NCBI GenBank assembly: GCA_963691815.1
Contig: OY829665.1
Span: 24,095,906 to 24,159,905, forward strand
Origin: Echiichthys vipera
Lineage: Eukaryota > Chordata > Actinopteri > Perciformes > Trachinidae
DNA length: 64,000 bases
Direction: 5' to 3'
Below, piece after piece: positions 62,455 to 64,000 of the stretch. Every line of letters starts with the position of its first letter. Position 1 is the stretch's first letter. The translations under genes were made by a program, and so were the position numbers. The notes under the pieces are model-generated. The model ran no database searches, had not been told where the DNA came from, and worked only from the letters and a program-made list of their open reading frames with translations.

Positions 62455-64000
62455 GTAAGTCTCTCTCTCACACACACACACACACAAAAACACAATGAGG
62501 TAATTTATTACAATCTCATGCTTGGCTTTTGTCACTCATCTAGCATGGTGGTGATGGTGATGGTGGTGCACCATCTGTGTCACTAAACCACTGTAATCAT
62601 TTCCCAAACATTCAGCAGTGACAACAGTGACATGGCTACGGTCAGCTAAGGGTCCTGGAATGATTGCTGCTCTTTCCTGCCCTTTCCTGCCCTTTAGCTG
62701 AGCTCTACTGATAATCTAAAGCAGTCCCAGTCAAAGTGTTCTCTGCTGCAGATTCAAAACAATGAAAAACTTATTTCAGTGAAAGTGAAAGGTGTATATT
62801 AGGGGTGTGCATCTCTCCTTTATCAGTCGATCCGGTGCGTATCCAGATCCAAGATCTATGAAACCACTCAGGACACAATACATTTAAATATATAATGATT
62901 CAATGCAATACAAACTGATACAGTGTCTCAACTGCTGCTTACCTTCAATCAGATATAATAAATATTTCATAAAAGATCATTATTTTTGTTCCTTCACTTT
63001 ATGGCATGGTAGGAATTTGGAAGAAAAATGTCTAATTTTGGAATAACATGTCATTGTGTTTATCTCATCTCATCTTATCTTCAACTGCTTATCCGGGGTC
63101 GGGTCGCAGGGGCAGCAGCTTTAGCAGGGGACCCCCAACTTCCCTTTCCCGGGCCACATTAACCAGCATTAACTGGGGAATCCTGAGGCGTTCCCAGGCC
63201 AGTGTGGAGATATAATTTCAATTTCAATTCAATTTTATTTATAGTGTCGAATCATAACAAAAGTTATCTCAGGACACTTTACAGAGTAGGTAAAGACCAC
63301 ACTCAATGACTTATTTATGATTTACATAGACCCAACAATTCCTCTGTAGAGTACAGTGGCAACGAAAACCTTCCCTATAACAGGCAGGAACGTCAGACAG
63401 ACCCAGCTCTGTGGAGGACGGCCATCTGTCTGCACCGGTTGGGGAGGAAGAAAAGGAGAGAGAAAGAGAGAAAAGACACACAGATGGACAGAGAGAGACA
63501 GACCGACACACTTCCAGAGATGCAAGCAAAGCCTAACAGTAACTATAATATTTATAGTAATGTGAATATAACGTATATGTTAAGGCAGTTAATACAACAG
63601 AATAGTAGAAACAAGCACAGCTAAGGTGACAGAATATGAAAATGATAATAATTATGGTGGCAAACATGATCAATGATGAGTAGTGGCAATAGCAACTACG
63701 ATACAGCTACAAATTTTATAGTTTATTAAACTAGTGATAGTATATATGAGTAACAGTGACAATAGCAGCAGGAAGCGTCATGTAGGACCACGGCAGCAAG
63801 CACCACCACGATCAGCAGAGACCTGCGAGACGACAAAGCACAAACAGCTCCGGGGAAGAAGCTGAATCAGTAACGTGCATTGATGGGACATGAATGATTC
63901 AGACAGAGAGGAGAGAAGCTCAGAGTATCAGGAAAAGTATTATCCCCCGGCAGACTAGGCCTATAGCAGCATAATTAAGCAGAATAAAGTCTCATCGTAA
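62455..64000. other. snx4 intron 7, no further exon in window
   Basis: 63060-63195 is a LINE 3' tail fragment ('cttatccggggtcgggtcgc', minus orientation). 63205-63450 is an interspersed repeat beginning 'caattcaattttatttatag' and containing 'ggacactttacagagtaggt'. The BAR-domain text expected next in SNX4 (RVADRLYGVYKVHGNYG) is not found, so the gene continues to the right. Confidence 0.6.

Overview
This window is vertebrate nuclear DNA, almost certainly from a ray-finned (teleost, probably percomorph) fish. It is AT-leaning, intron-rich and packed with short inverted-repeat DNA transposons, SINE/LINE tails, long (TG)n runs and a Penelope-type GIY-YIG fragment. Genes were found by reading conserved protein blocks, locating GT/AG splice sites at their edges and checking that the codon phase carries over from exon to exon.

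Three protein-coding genes are supported. (1) sult4a1, the brain sulfotransferase-like protein, lies on the minus strand in seven coding exons (10581-33446). The first 284 residues match the length of human SULT4A1, followed by an unusual 11-residue C-terminal extension. (2) A patatin-like lipase of the PNPLA2/PNPLA3 (ATGL/adiponutrin) family lies on the plus strand in nine coding exons (35369-53179; 470 aa). Its catalytic Ser47 and Asp166, and Ile148, fall at the same residue numbers as in human PNPLA3. (3) The 5' part of snx4 (sorting nexin 4) lies on the plus strand: seven exons from 57937 to 62454 cover the N-terminus and PX domain, and the BAR part lies beyond the right edge.

Layout: 1-10.5 kb has no firm gene. 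It holds transposons, a Penelope inverted pair, a possible 3' end for sult4a1 and one unidentified candidate exon at 1542-1690. 10.6-33.4 kb is sult4a1 with repeat-filled introns. 33.4-35.4 kb is the intergenic promoter region between the divergent sult4a1 and pnpla genes, with CCAAT and CRE-like sites. 35.4-53.2 kb is pnpla, 53.2-57.9 kb is intergenic repeats, and 57.9 kb to the end is snx4. The sult4a1-pnpla adjacency matches human 22q13 (SULT4A1-PNPLA5-PNPLA3). The snx4 neighbour does not match the human order, where SAMM50 follows PNPLA3.

I see no operon, CRISPR array, phage or other multi-gene system. The less ordinary content is the structure of the transposons (several with clear target-site duplications), how they have shaped introns and promoters, the sult4a1 stop-codon shift, and a microsatellite that serves as a splice-acceptor tract.
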